Shown: positions 16,636-24,571 of the stretch, one piece after another | How the letters are laid out: each line of letters begins with the position of its first letter | Numbering within the stretch: the first letter of the stretch is position 1 | NCBI RefSeq assembly: GCF_937898475.1 | Contig: NZ_CALEJS010000026.1 | Coordinates: forward strand, 194,229 to 258,228 | Source: an uncultured Chitinophaga sp. | Lineage (GTDB): Bacteria > Bacteroidota > Bacteroidia > Chitinophagales > Chitinophagaceae | DNA: 64,000 nt | Direction: 5' to 3' | The notes under the pieces: generated by a model | The model's input: only the letters and a program-made list of their open reading frames with translations | Told to the model about the DNA's origin: nothing | The model's database searches: none | Program-made: the position numbers and the translations under genes

Positions 16636-16652
16636 CCTGTATGATATACAGG
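16636..16652. promoter_or_regulatory. Inverted repeat CCTGTAT-GAT-ATACAGG
   Basis: Perfect 7-bp arms around 3 bases, 33 bases upstream of the DHFR-like start and adjacent to the TACCTTTA element, so well placed to be an operator. No regulator is encoded beside it other than the convergent AraC gene. Confidence 0.45.
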
Positions 16653-16885
16653 GTATACTGGCTGAATGAGACTTTATACGGGTTGTTTTTACAGCAGGGG
16701 AAGGGTAGGATACTTGTCGTATTGTAATGTATATAAATTAAACATAATTTTACGCCCGGCAGAACGAACCTTGTACCACGCATCAGATTATTAATTGTCT
16801 CATTAACCATTATTAAAACCATATCCACGCAGTACGTTCATCATCCTCAACGATAATCATTCGAAAAACTAAATCACGTCATCAC

Positions 16886-18895
16886 ATGCAGAAAATCAAA
16901 TTGCTATTGCTATTGGCGTTTGCCGTGCTATCTGGCAATAGCGCCTTCGCTCAATTACCCTGTTACAACATTGTGGGGTATTATCCGTCCTGGGTTACAG
17001 GTAACAATTACTATATCAACAGTCCCTCCAGGATCGATTACAGCAAGTACACCCATATTTGCTACGCCTTTAATATTCCCGGTACGGATGGTAATATGGG
17101 CCCTGTACCCGGCGGTTCCACGCTCACTGACCTGGTGAACAGGGCGCATGCTGCCAATGTTAAGGTATTGCTGTCTATCGGCGGCTGGCTTAATTCCTCA
17201 CCCACCAATACACCATTTGAAGCTATCTCTACCAATTCCACGGCCATTAACAATTTTGTAAATGCCTGTGCCAATTTCGTAACACAGTACAACCTGGATG
17301 GTATTGACCTGGACTGGGAATATCCTACGCAGAAAAGCAGGTGGAACGCTATTGCTGTTCCTTTAGGCAATCGTTTGCACTCCATGGGCAAATTGTTTAC
17401 TGCCGCTGTATCTGAAAGCGCCGGGAACTTTGGTAATAACTACGATAATATCTCCATGTTAGACCTGGTGAACATCATGTGCTATGGCAGCGATGCGCTG
17501 GCCAGCAGTGCAATGGCCTACTGGACTTCCCGTGGCGTTCCGCAGGAAAAAAGGATGCTGGGTGTTCCTTTCTATGAGTCTCATAACAACACCGCTGAGC
17601 ACATCCGCAAAGCCAATATGGCCAAGACTACCGGCGGCGGTATCATGATATGGGACATCGCTTCTGAATACGGCGATATCAACGCCATCTACAACACCCT
17701 CGGAAGCGTATGTACAGGCGGTACGCCGGTTCCGCAGAACCTGGCTTCCGGCAAATCTGCCACTGCTTCTTCTCTTGAGCCAAATGCACCGGTGAGCGTA
17801 GTGGCCGCCAACGTAACAGATGGCAGCTACGGCACCCGCTGGTCTTCCGCTTTTGCAGATCCGCAGTGGATAGCTGTTGACCTGGGCGCCGTTTACGACA
17901 TTAACCGCGTGAAGATCACCTGGGAAGCGGCGTATGCTACGGCTTACCAGCTGCAGGTATCACAGGACGGTAATACCTGGGAGACCGTGAAAAGCATTAC
18001 CGATAATGCCACTACCGTGAACGACCATACGGGGCTCAGCGCCAGTGGCCGTCACGTAAGGATCCTGGGTACAACAAGGGCTACACAATATGGCTACTCC
18101 ATCTTCGAAATAGAAGTATACGGCCATAACCCTGCCGAACAAACGCCTTTCAACGGCACAAGGGCCACTATACCGGGTAAGATCGAAGCAGAGCACTATG
18201 ACAACGGCGGCGAAGGCGTTGCCTTCCACGACCTGACGGCTACCAACCTGGGCGGACAGTTCCGCACGAGCGAGGCGGTAGACCTGGAATCCTGCGCCGA
18301 AGGCGGCTATGACCTGGGCTATGTACAGGCAGGCGAATGGGTGGAATACAGCGTAAACGTGGCGCAGGCAGGAAGTTATACCCTGGAGGCCCGCGTAGCG
18401 ACCACCGGTTCAGGTACCTTCCATGTAGAGCTGGACGGTCAGCATATCTCCGGCCCCATCGCTGTGCCCAACACCGGCGGCTGGCAAAACTGGACCACTG
18501 TTAGTGTAAATACTCCCGCGCTCACCACCGGTAACAAAATACTGCGTGTTGTGATAGATGCCGCTGAGTTCAACCTTAACTGGCTGACCTTTACACCATC
18601 CGCCGGTACATCTGCTGCAAGGCAAAGTATTGCAGGCCTCACCATTCCTGCAAGCCATGCGTCTGCATTCAGCATCGCAGTGTCTCCCAACCCGGCGAGT
18701 CATGTACTGAACATACAGTTCAAAGGCCTGGCAGCTCCTTCGCTGTTAAGGGCTTTCAATGTAGCCGGACAGGAAGTTTACCAGACAAGGGTAAGCCGCA
18801 ACGCCAGCCAGGCACAGATAGATGTGTCCTCCTGGCCCAAGGGCGTATACATCATTGCCGTAGGTAATGATCGTAAAAAAGTAGTAGTAGAGTAA
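16886..18895 (+). CDS. Secreted GH18 chitinase with CBM32-like, CBM6-like and T9SS domains
   Basis: 669 residues. Signal peptide 1-23 (LSGNSAFAQ). The GH18 domain (~25-280) has SIGGW at 97-101 and DGIDLDWE at 138-145, with Glu145 as catalytic acid. Then an F5/8-type discoidin module (~285-415, NLASGKSATASS), a CBM6-like module (~430-560, GKIEAEHYD ... NLNWLTF), and a C-terminal sorting domain (~585-669, VSPNPASHVLN ... KGVYIIAV) that marks export by the type IX system. It should cut chitin outside the cell and hold the substrate through two binding modules. The GH18 part is short, so it may be an endo-acting or ENGase-like member. It converges on a SusCD pair. Confidence 0.9.
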   Translation: MQKIKLLLLLAFAVLSGNSAFAQLPCYNIVGYYPSWVTGNNYYINSPSRIDYSKYTHICYAFNIPGTDGNMGPVPGGSTLTDLVNRAHAANVKVLLSIGGWLNSSPTNTPFEAISTNSTAINNFVNACANFVTQYNLDGIDLDWEYPTQKSRWNAIAVPLGNRLHSMGKLFTAAVSESAGNFGNNYDNISMLDLVNIMCYGSDALASSAMAYWTSRGVPQEKRMLGVPFYESHNNTAEHIRKANMAKTTGGGIMIWDIASEYGDINAIYNTLGSVCTGGTPVPQNLASGKSATASSLEPNAPVSVVAANVTDGSYGTRWSSAFADPQWIAVDLGAVYDINRVKITWEAAYATAYQLQVSQDGNTWETVKSITDNATTVNDHTGLSASGRHVRILGTTRATQYGYSIFEIEVYGHNPAEQTPFNGTRATIPGKIEAEHYDNGGEGVAFHDLTATNLGGQFRTSEAVDLESCAEGGYDLGYVQAGEWVEYSVNVAQAGSYTLEARVATTGSGTFHVELDGQHISGPIAVPNTGGWQNWTTVSVNTPALTTGNKILRVVIDAAEFNLNWLTFTPSAGTSAARQSIAGLTIPASHASAFSIAVSPNPASHVLNIQFKGLAAPSLLRAFNVAGQEVYQTRVSRNASQAQIDVSSWPKGVYIIAVGNDRKKVVVE

Positions 18896-18917
18896 AAGAT
18901 AAAGGATGATGAACAAG

Positions 18918-18951
18918 GCCGCTGCGGGAGAGATCCCGGGGCGGCTTTTTT
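18918..18951 (+). terminator. Intrinsic terminator after the chitinase gene
   Basis: GCCGC (18918-18922) with GCGGC (18941-18945), inner CGGG with CCCG, then six T at 18946-18951. It lies 23 bases past the chitinase stop. Confidence 0.85.
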
Positions 18952-18991
18952 GTTTGAGGGGTTATGGGTATCTTTCGGTTTGAGTGTTAAA

Positions 18992-19282
18992 ATGCAGATG
19001 AAATCCTATATCTTGAAATACAGCGCCATTGTATTGGCGGGCCTCCTCACTCAATGGTGGTTGTTTCTTTTTGCTCCCTTTGCTATTCCGGAACACGTTC
19101 CCGGTACGAATCTGAAAACAGAAGGCCTGGTACTGATCACCTTTATCGTGGTGATATGTACTTCTTTTATTCGCCTTCTACCTGCTTCGCGTTTTCTTCC
19201 CGGATATGGCAAAAGCTTAGGCATGGGATCCCATCATCACGGTGAACTGATCCATTTCCGGCATCACTTAAAAAATTACTAA
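18992..19282 (+). CDS. Small membrane protein of unknown function
   Basis: 96 residues from ATG 18992; ATG 18998 is also possible, and upstream in-frame starts fall in the terminator. Two clear membrane spans: ~residues 9-30 (YSAIVLAGLLTQWWLFLF) and ~48-68 (GLVLITFIVVICTSFI). The last 30 residues are polar with several His (GSHHHGELIHFRHHLKNY) and probably cytoplasmic. No family recognised. It lies between the chitinase terminator and a bidirectional end region. Codon use looks normal, but the gene is short and isolated, so confidence is moderate. Confidence 0.55.
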   Translation: MQMKSYILKYSAIVLAGLLTQWWLFLFAPFAIPEHVPGTNLKTEGLVLITFIVVICTSFIRLLPASRFLPGYGKSLGMGSHHHGELIHFRHHLKNY

Positions 19283-19290
19283 TTAAAAAG

Positions 19291-19335
19291 GCCGCCCCCG
19301 GTGGAGGCAGTCCATCACTGCCTCCGGCCGGGTGA
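19291..19335 (-). terminator. GC-rich hairpin between convergent genes
   Basis: GGAGGCAGT (19303-19311) and ACTGCCTCC (19317-19325) pair perfectly around 5 bases, extended by outer GGCCG/CGGCC. On the minus strand a TTTTTAATT tail follows the outer stem, so it may end transcription of the SusCD operon as well as of the small gene. Confidence 0.6.
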
Positions 19336-19440
19336 CGGCCGCATCAAAATTCCACCTCGGTTCTATTCGCACTTCGTTTTTGTTCCACCGGAACATTACC
19401 CCCCGCGCAAAACCGAAAGTGGAATCACTAACCAGATTGA

Positions 19441-19520
19441 TGTTTGAGGTTTGAAGTTTGTTAAAGGTTTGTAACCTTAAACGTCCAACGAACCTCAAAC
19501 ATCAAACTTCAAACCTCAAC
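19441..19520. repeat. 7-phased inverted repeat after susD
   Basis: TTGAGGTTTGAAGTTTG (19444-19460) and its exact inverse (19503-19519) flank 42 bases that include further copies. Both arms are built of heptads: GTTTGAG and GTTTGAA on the left, CATCAAA and CTTCAAA on the right. It lies directly past the SusD stop. Confidence 0.85.
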
Positions 19521-19524
19521 TATT

Positions 19525-21075
19525 TTAATATCCCGGGTTCTTCTTCAGGTTCGGGTTCACCGCCAGCTGCTGGTTCGGTATCGGGAACAGCAGGTACCTC
19601 GGATCATCCGTCGGCTTTTCATGCCAGGGTTGCAGGAACTTTCCAAAGCGGATCAGGTCCAGTCTCCTGGAAGATTCCCAGTAGAATTCCCTTCCTCTCT
19701 CATCCAGCAGCTGATCCAGGGTTACGGCGCCCAGGGTGGAGGCATTGCGTGCGGCACGTACCTGGTTTACCAGTGTGAGTGCGCCGCCTGCATTACCCAT
19801 ACGCAGCTGGGCCTCTGCCTTCATCAGCAGCACATCCGGATAACGGTAGTAAACAAAATCATTGTCTACTTTACCATTGCCATCGTTCACATAATCAGGG
19901 CAGTATTTCACTACGCGGATACCCGTTACTTCCAGGTTGGCGCCGGTTTCGATGCTGCTCACTTCGGGCGTGAACACCAGCGGAGCACCGGTTCTGTCCT
20001 GCAGGGGTTCATCGTTGGTAAGATTATACTGCTGACCGATCAGGAAGCCAACGTTAACGCGATTGCCCGGGTTGGGAGGTCCGCCGGTACCAGTGGGATA
20101 GGCAGCGCCTCTTCTCAGGTCAGATGCTTCAAACTTGTTGTAGAAATCAGATAAGGTGGTCCATCCGTTCCAGCCCGGAGGGTTCTGGTTGTAATGCATC
20201 ACCGTATGCCAGATGGCGTTCAGTCCGCCGGCATCCACACCGCCCTGGTTCTCTGCCGTAAAGATGTTTTCTTTAGACAGGCTGCCGTTGCGGGGAGAGA
20301 AGTTATCAAAGTAATTGTCGCTGAAGGTATACCTGCCGCTGCTGATGATCTCATCGGCCAGTGTGACCACTTTTGACAGATCTGCATTATCAAAGGTGGG
20401 CGCTGCCCTGTTGGCGATCACGCCTTTGTTCAGGTAACATTTCATCAGCAGCACCCTGGCTGCATCTTTATTGGCCTTGGTGATGTTGTTATGCGCAGTA
20501 GCCACATCGGGCAGGTTGGGCATTACCTCGTTCACTTCTGCAATGATATAGTCCAGCGCTTCTAAACCGGAGCGTACCCTGGAAGGCTGGGTTACCGGTT
20601 CTCCCGGATCGCGGTAAGGTACCTGGTCAAACAGGTCCAGCACGCTGAACATGGCAAAAGCCCTCAGGAAACGGGCCTCGGCGGCCTGTTGTGCAGAGGG
20701 GCTGAACTGCAGCATATTGGTAGCCGTATAGATCACACCACCCAGGTTGTTGAAGGCATCGCGGATGTGGATGTTATCACCGTCCCACTGGTGGGAGTGG
20801 ATCACACGCCATACACCGTTATCGTCCCAGTCGCCGCCCCTGGTGGGAGCAATCAGTTCGTCGGTACTCATTTCAGAAAGGGCAAACACCTGGTCATTGC
20901 TCTGATAAGGTGATCGCATGGAGTTGTAGGCGCCTCTCAGCAGCGCTTCGGCAGAACCGCCGCTGCTGCCTATCTGGTCGTCCCTGAGCTCACCCTGGAG
21001 CTCTTCATCCAGTTTGGTACAGGAAGTCCATACCAGGATACCGGAGATGACTAAAAATATCTTTAAGTAGTTCAT
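19525..21075 (-). CDS. SusD/RagB-type outer-membrane glycan-binding lipoprotein
   Basis: 516 residues. MNYLKIFLVISGILVWTSC is a lipoprotein signal, Cys 19 the anchor. The body is the TPR-like SusD fold: EALLRGAYNSM, AEARFLRAFAMFSVLDLFDQVPYRD near 135-160, MKCYLNKGV, then the RagB half with YRYPDVLLMKAEAQLRMGN and the end ERGREFYWESSRRLDLIRFGKF. It forms the lid of the SusC channel and captures oligosaccharide. It follows susC with an 18-base gap on the same strand, so one transcript. The converging GH18 chitinase suggests chitin fragments as cargo, an inference. Confidence 0.93.
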   Translation of the reverse strand: MNYLKIFLVISGILVWTSCTKLDEELQGELRDDQIGSSGGSAEALLRGAYNSMRSPYQSNDQVFALSEMSTDELIAPTRGGDWDDNGVWRVIHSHQWDGDNIHIRDAFNNLGGVIYTATNMLQFSPSAQQAAEARFLRAFAMFSVLDLFDQVPYRDPGEPVTQPSRVRSGLEALDYIIAEVNEVMPNLPDVATAHNNITKANKDAARVLLMKCYLNKGVIANRAAPTFDNADLSKVVTLADEIISSGRYTFSDNYFDNFSPRNGSLSKENIFTAENQGGVDAGGLNAIWHTVMHYNQNPPGWNGWTTLSDFYNKFEASDLRRGAAYPTGTGGPPNPGNRVNVGFLIGQQYNLTNDEPLQDRTGAPLVFTPEVSSIETGANLEVTGIRVVKYCPDYVNDGNGKVDNDFVYYRYPDVLLMKAEAQLRMGNAGGALTLVNQVRAARNASTLGAVTLDQLLDERGREFYWESSRRLDLIRFGKFLQPWHEKPTDDPRYLLFPIPNQQLAVNPNLKKNPGY

Positions 21076-21093
21076 ATAAGCAAGTTTTTTTGA

Positions 21094-24000
21094 TTAGAGT
21101 GAAAAGTTAAGACCCAGGGTGAACGTACGGGCAGAAGGGTAAGGCTGGTATTCGATACCTGCAGACGGCACACCGCCGGAGGTAGACATACCGGTCCTTG
21201 AATCTGCGCCGGGTGCACCACTGCTCTTATCTACGTTCACTTCGGGATCAAAGCCTTTGAAATTGGTGATCACAAACAGGTTCTGACCAGTGAAGTACAC
21301 GTTCAGTCCTTTTACCACACCGCCGATATCGCCGATGGCGTAAGACAGTGTTGCGTTGGCCAGTTTTACGTAGTTACCGCTTTCCAGGAAACGGGAAGAA
21401 GAAGTAACACGGTTGGATAATGATTCCTGGATTGGCGCATTGAAGAACTCTTCCGCAATATTCCGCGCTGCTCTCAGGTTGCTTACATTCACTACGTTGT
21501 TAAAGGTGTTGTTATAGATCTTATGACCAAATGCACCGTTCAGGTTGGCGGTCAGCGTAAATTTCTTATACGCAACCGATGTGCTGATACCCAGCAGTGT
21601 CTTGGGGTTGGGAGTGCCCTGGTAGCTCAGGCTGTCGCCATTGGGATAGATGGATTGACCATCCTTGTCCATACCGCCGTAAGTACGGGTATAGAATCCG
21701 TTGATTGGCATATCGTTATAGATGATCTCTACCAGCGTACCCGATACACCCTGGCCGTTCAGCTGGCCGGTGTAGATGGGGGCGGTCATCCCGGTTACAT
21801 TGTTAGACAGGAAGGTAACGTTGGCGCCCAGGTCCCACTGGAAGTTTTTGTTTTGTACCACCGTTGCGTTCACGGCAGCTTCCACACCCTTGTTCACGAT
21901 CTCGCCGTCCAGGTTCTTCCAGGTTACTACTGCCTGGGCAGCGGCCGGTTGGATGGCGGCGGTAGGATACAGCAGATCGGAAGTGGTTTTATGGAAGTAG
22001 TCCACCGAACCGGAGATCCTGTTATTCAGCACGCTGAAGTCCAGGCCAATGTTATACTGTTTGTCAGACTGCCATTTCAGGTCGTTGTTGTCATTACTCA
22101 TCTTTCTCAGCTCACCGTTGGGCAGGAAAGAGTTCCTTGACTGGGAAGCGCCGGAGGGGAATTCCTGGTTACCGGTACGGCCCCATCCGCCTCTCAGTTT
22201 CAGGTTGTTGACAAATCCGCCTTTGGTGAAGAAGTCTTCATTGCTGATATTCCAGGCCGCTGCAAAGGAGGGGAAAGAACCATAGCGGTTGTTCTTACCA
22301 AATTTGGTAGAACCATCCACCCTGATGGTACCCGTGATCATGTAACGGTCTTTATAGTTCAGCGTTACCCTGCCAAAATAAGACTGCAGTTCGGAAACAG
22401 GATCTGCAAAGGAGGTGATATTGCGGCCGGCCGCATTGGAGAACTGGATATAGTTGGTCAGATCCAGGCCATAATTGCCAAAGCCACCCGGCTGGGCAGG
22501 GCCGAGGCCGTTCATATAAGCGCCTTTGTTATTGAATTTCATGTATTCGTAACCTACCAGTGCATTCAGGTGAAGGTCCTGGTTGATCTGCTTGTTATAG
22601 GTTACGGTATGTGTGATCTGCTGGGTGGTCAGTTCGCTTTGGCCGATATTGGCCCAACCCAGACCAGAGGGCGGGTTGGCATTGATACCAAAAGTGTTGA
22701 AGTTGATATTGCCATCCACAGCCGTTCTCCTGACGCCGCTGCTGTAATTGATACTGTACTGCATGCGGTATTGCAGATCGTCTGTGATGTTGAAGTAGGG
22801 AGATACGCTACCCAGTATGGTCGTTACTTTTGATTTGTCGTGATACACCTGCTGCATGGCTACCGGGTTCACGGCGCTGCTGCCCTGTTTGATGTTCAGG
22901 GAGCCATCGTCGTTATACAAAGATTCGGTAGGATTCCATTGCAGGGCCTGGCCTATCAAACTGTTCCCGAAACCGGCGTCGTTGGTGATAGGGGGAATGT
23001 TCTCCAGGTACTGGTTGGCGATTACGTTGAAATCTACGCCCAGCTTTTTACTTTTCAGGAATTTAAACCCGGAGTTCAGTCCGACAGTGTATTTCTTAAA
23101 GTCTGACTTTTTAACAATGCCCTGCTGATCCAGCATACCTACCGAGAAGCGGTATTTGGCATTTTCGGTGCCACCGCTTACCCCTGCATTGTAGTTCTGG
23201 GTAACGGCCGTACGCAGGATCTCGTCCAGCGCGTTTACATTGCCTCCTTTGTCGTTGGTGGCGGGGGCATCCCATTTCTGGAGCGCCTGGCGGTACTGGT
23301 CGCCATCCAGCACATCAATTCTCCGCATGATCTTGCTGATACCAACGGAAGCGCCGATATCCAGTTTAGGTTCGCCCACCTGGCCTCTTTTGGTGGTGAT
23401 GAGCACCACGCCATAGGCGGCCCTGGAACCATATATAGCGGTAGCAGAGGCGTCTTTCAATACATCTACGGAAGCAATGTCAAAGGGGTTGATAAAGTTC
23501 AGGGCGTTGCCGCCGGGTATGTTGCCCAGTTCGGGCACATTGAGACCCGGGCGGGCAGAACGGCCGTCCAGCGGTACCCCGTCTACCACATACAGCGGCT
23601 GACCGGTTCCTGTGAGGGCGGCGTTACCCCTGATCCTTACGGTGGTGGCTGCGCCCGGTTGCCCGCTGTTAGACACGATCTGCACACCAGCCACCTTGCC
23701 CTGGATCAGCTGATCGGGGGCGGTAAAGGTACCCTTGTTGAAGTCTTTAGCCTGGATGGAAGCCACGGCGCCGGTAAGATCCTTTTTACGGACGGTACCA
23801 TAGCCCACTACCACCACGTCTGTCAGCTGGGTGCTGCTGGTCTGCAGCGTAATGTTTACGGTTGTTTTACCGCCGATGCTTACTTCCTGGTTGGCATAAC
23901 CCACATAGGATACCACCAGCGTGCCGTTGGCGGGGGCATTGAGCCTGAAGCTGCCATCGGCGCCGGTAGCCGTACCAGTGCTGGTGCCTTTTAACTGGAT

Positions 24001-24138
24001 GGTGGCGCCGGGGATCGGGTCGCCTTTTTCGTCTGTTACCTTTCCGGTAACCTGCTGCGTCTGTGCGGTCGCTATGCCTGCTAAAAGCAGCAATAACGAG
24101 CATAACATACGCACCCTGCGAAATAGAACTCTGTTCAT
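21094..24138 (-). CDS. SusC/RagA-type TonB-linked outer-membrane transporter
   Basis: 1014 residues from ATG 24138, picked because MNRVLFRRVRMLCSLLLLLAG leads into a signal peptide; an upstream ATG (24222) would add 28 residues made by a 7-bp repeat. Carboxypeptidase-regulatory-like domain ~28-110 (VTGKVTDEKGDPIPGATIQLKG), TonB-linking VVVGYGTVRKKDLTGAV, plug ~120-240 (IRGNAALTGTGQPLYVVDG, ASATAIYGSRAAYGVVLI), then the barrel ending LGLNFSL. It imports an oligosaccharide with SusD as lid. It is the first gene of the susC-susD transcript. Confidence 0.94.
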   Translation of the reverse strand: MNRVLFRRVRMLCSLLLLLAGIATAQTQQVTGKVTDEKGDPIPGATIQLKGTSTGTATGADGSFRLNAPANGTLVVSYVGYANQEVSIGGKTTVNITLQTSSTQLTDVVVVGYGTVRKKDLTGAVASIQAKDFNKGTFTAPDQLIQGKVAGVQIVSNSGQPGAATTVRIRGNAALTGTGQPLYVVDGVPLDGRSARPGLNVPELGNIPGGNALNFINPFDIASVDVLKDASATAIYGSRAAYGVVLITTKRGQVGEPKLDIGASVGISKIMRRIDVLDGDQYRQALQKWDAPATNDKGGNVNALDEILRTAVTQNYNAGVSGGTENAKYRFSVGMLDQQGIVKKSDFKKYTVGLNSGFKFLKSKKLGVDFNVIANQYLENIPPITNDAGFGNSLIGQALQWNPTESLYNDDGSLNIKQGSSAVNPVAMQQVYHDKSKVTTILGSVSPYFNITDDLQYRMQYSINYSSGVRRTAVDGNINFNTFGINANPPSGLGWANIGQSELTTQQITHTVTYNKQINQDLHLNALVGYEYMKFNNKGAYMNGLGPAQPGGFGNYGLDLTNYIQFSNAAGRNITSFADPVSELQSYFGRVTLNYKDRYMITGTIRVDGSTKFGKNNRYGSFPSFAAAWNISNEDFFTKGGFVNNLKLRGGWGRTGNQEFPSGASQSRNSFLPNGELRKMSNDNNDLKWQSDKQYNIGLDFSVLNNRISGSVDYFHKTTSDLLYPTAAIQPAAAQAVVTWKNLDGEIVNKGVEAAVNATVVQNKNFQWDLGANVTFLSNNVTGMTAPIYTGQLNGQGVSGTLVEIIYNDMPINGFYTRTYGGMDKDGQSIYPNGDSLSYQGTPNPKTLLGISTSVAYKKFTLTANLNGAFGHKIYNNTFNNVVNVSNLRAARNIAEEFFNAPIQESLSNRVTSSSRFLESGNYVKLANATLSYAIGDIGGVVKGLNVYFTGQNLFVITNFKGFDPEVNVDKSSGAPGADSRTGMSTSGGVPSAGIEYQPYPSARTFTLGLNFSL

Positions 24139-24571
24139 AAGATGGAATTTTATGTGTTTGTGGAATATTGATGCCTGGGTGAAAAATCCATGGTCGATGG
24201 TCCATAGTCCATAGCGGGTCACGTTATGGAGACCACCATACCTATAAACTGTGGAATGCCTGCTTGTAATGTCTGAAATACCATGGATGACTGACTACGG
24301 ACGATGTACTGTGGAATGTTTTCATAACTGATCAATTTTCATAACGGTTATCTATCACACGGATCCGGATCCTGGTCTCAAATGTTGCAAGGGTTCAAAT
24401 TAAAAGAGGTTTACAGATGTTAACAATTTATATGGTCAATATATAGAAAATATTGGCCAAATTAACCTTGTTGTAACCACTAAATATTTGGTTTACAGTT
24501 TATTGTATTTATATTAAAATATTTTCATATACAGATGGTTTCCCCGGGTTTTCAGCTGCATTATCTGCGGT
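24139..24571. promoter_or_regulatory. susC upstream region with direct and inverted repeats
   Basis: 433 bases without a gene. It holds heptads at 24188-24215, an 11-base direct repeat ACTGTGGAATG (24248 and 24308, 60 bases apart), a 10-base direct repeat TTTTCATAAC (24319 and 24336, 17 apart), and GGTCAATAT / ATATTGGCC arms (24434-24458). The 17-base direct repeat would suit a dimeric activator. No clear -7 box is seen. Confidence 0.5.
24188..24215. repeat. Four heptads of CCATGGT type
   Basis: CCATGGT, CGATGGT, CCATAGT and CCATAGC follow each other without a gap in the susC leader. The words match those of the inverted repeat at 7993-8022. Confidence 0.8.

Noticed and set aside
16604..16828. 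75-codon N-terminal extension of the DHFR-like gene
   Set aside because: Residues look like translated intergenic DNA, and the -7-like box and palindrome lie inside it.
21523..22140. 205-codon plus frame within susC
   Set aside because: Antisense of the barrel region of a full-length SusC; no promoter or ribosome-binding site.
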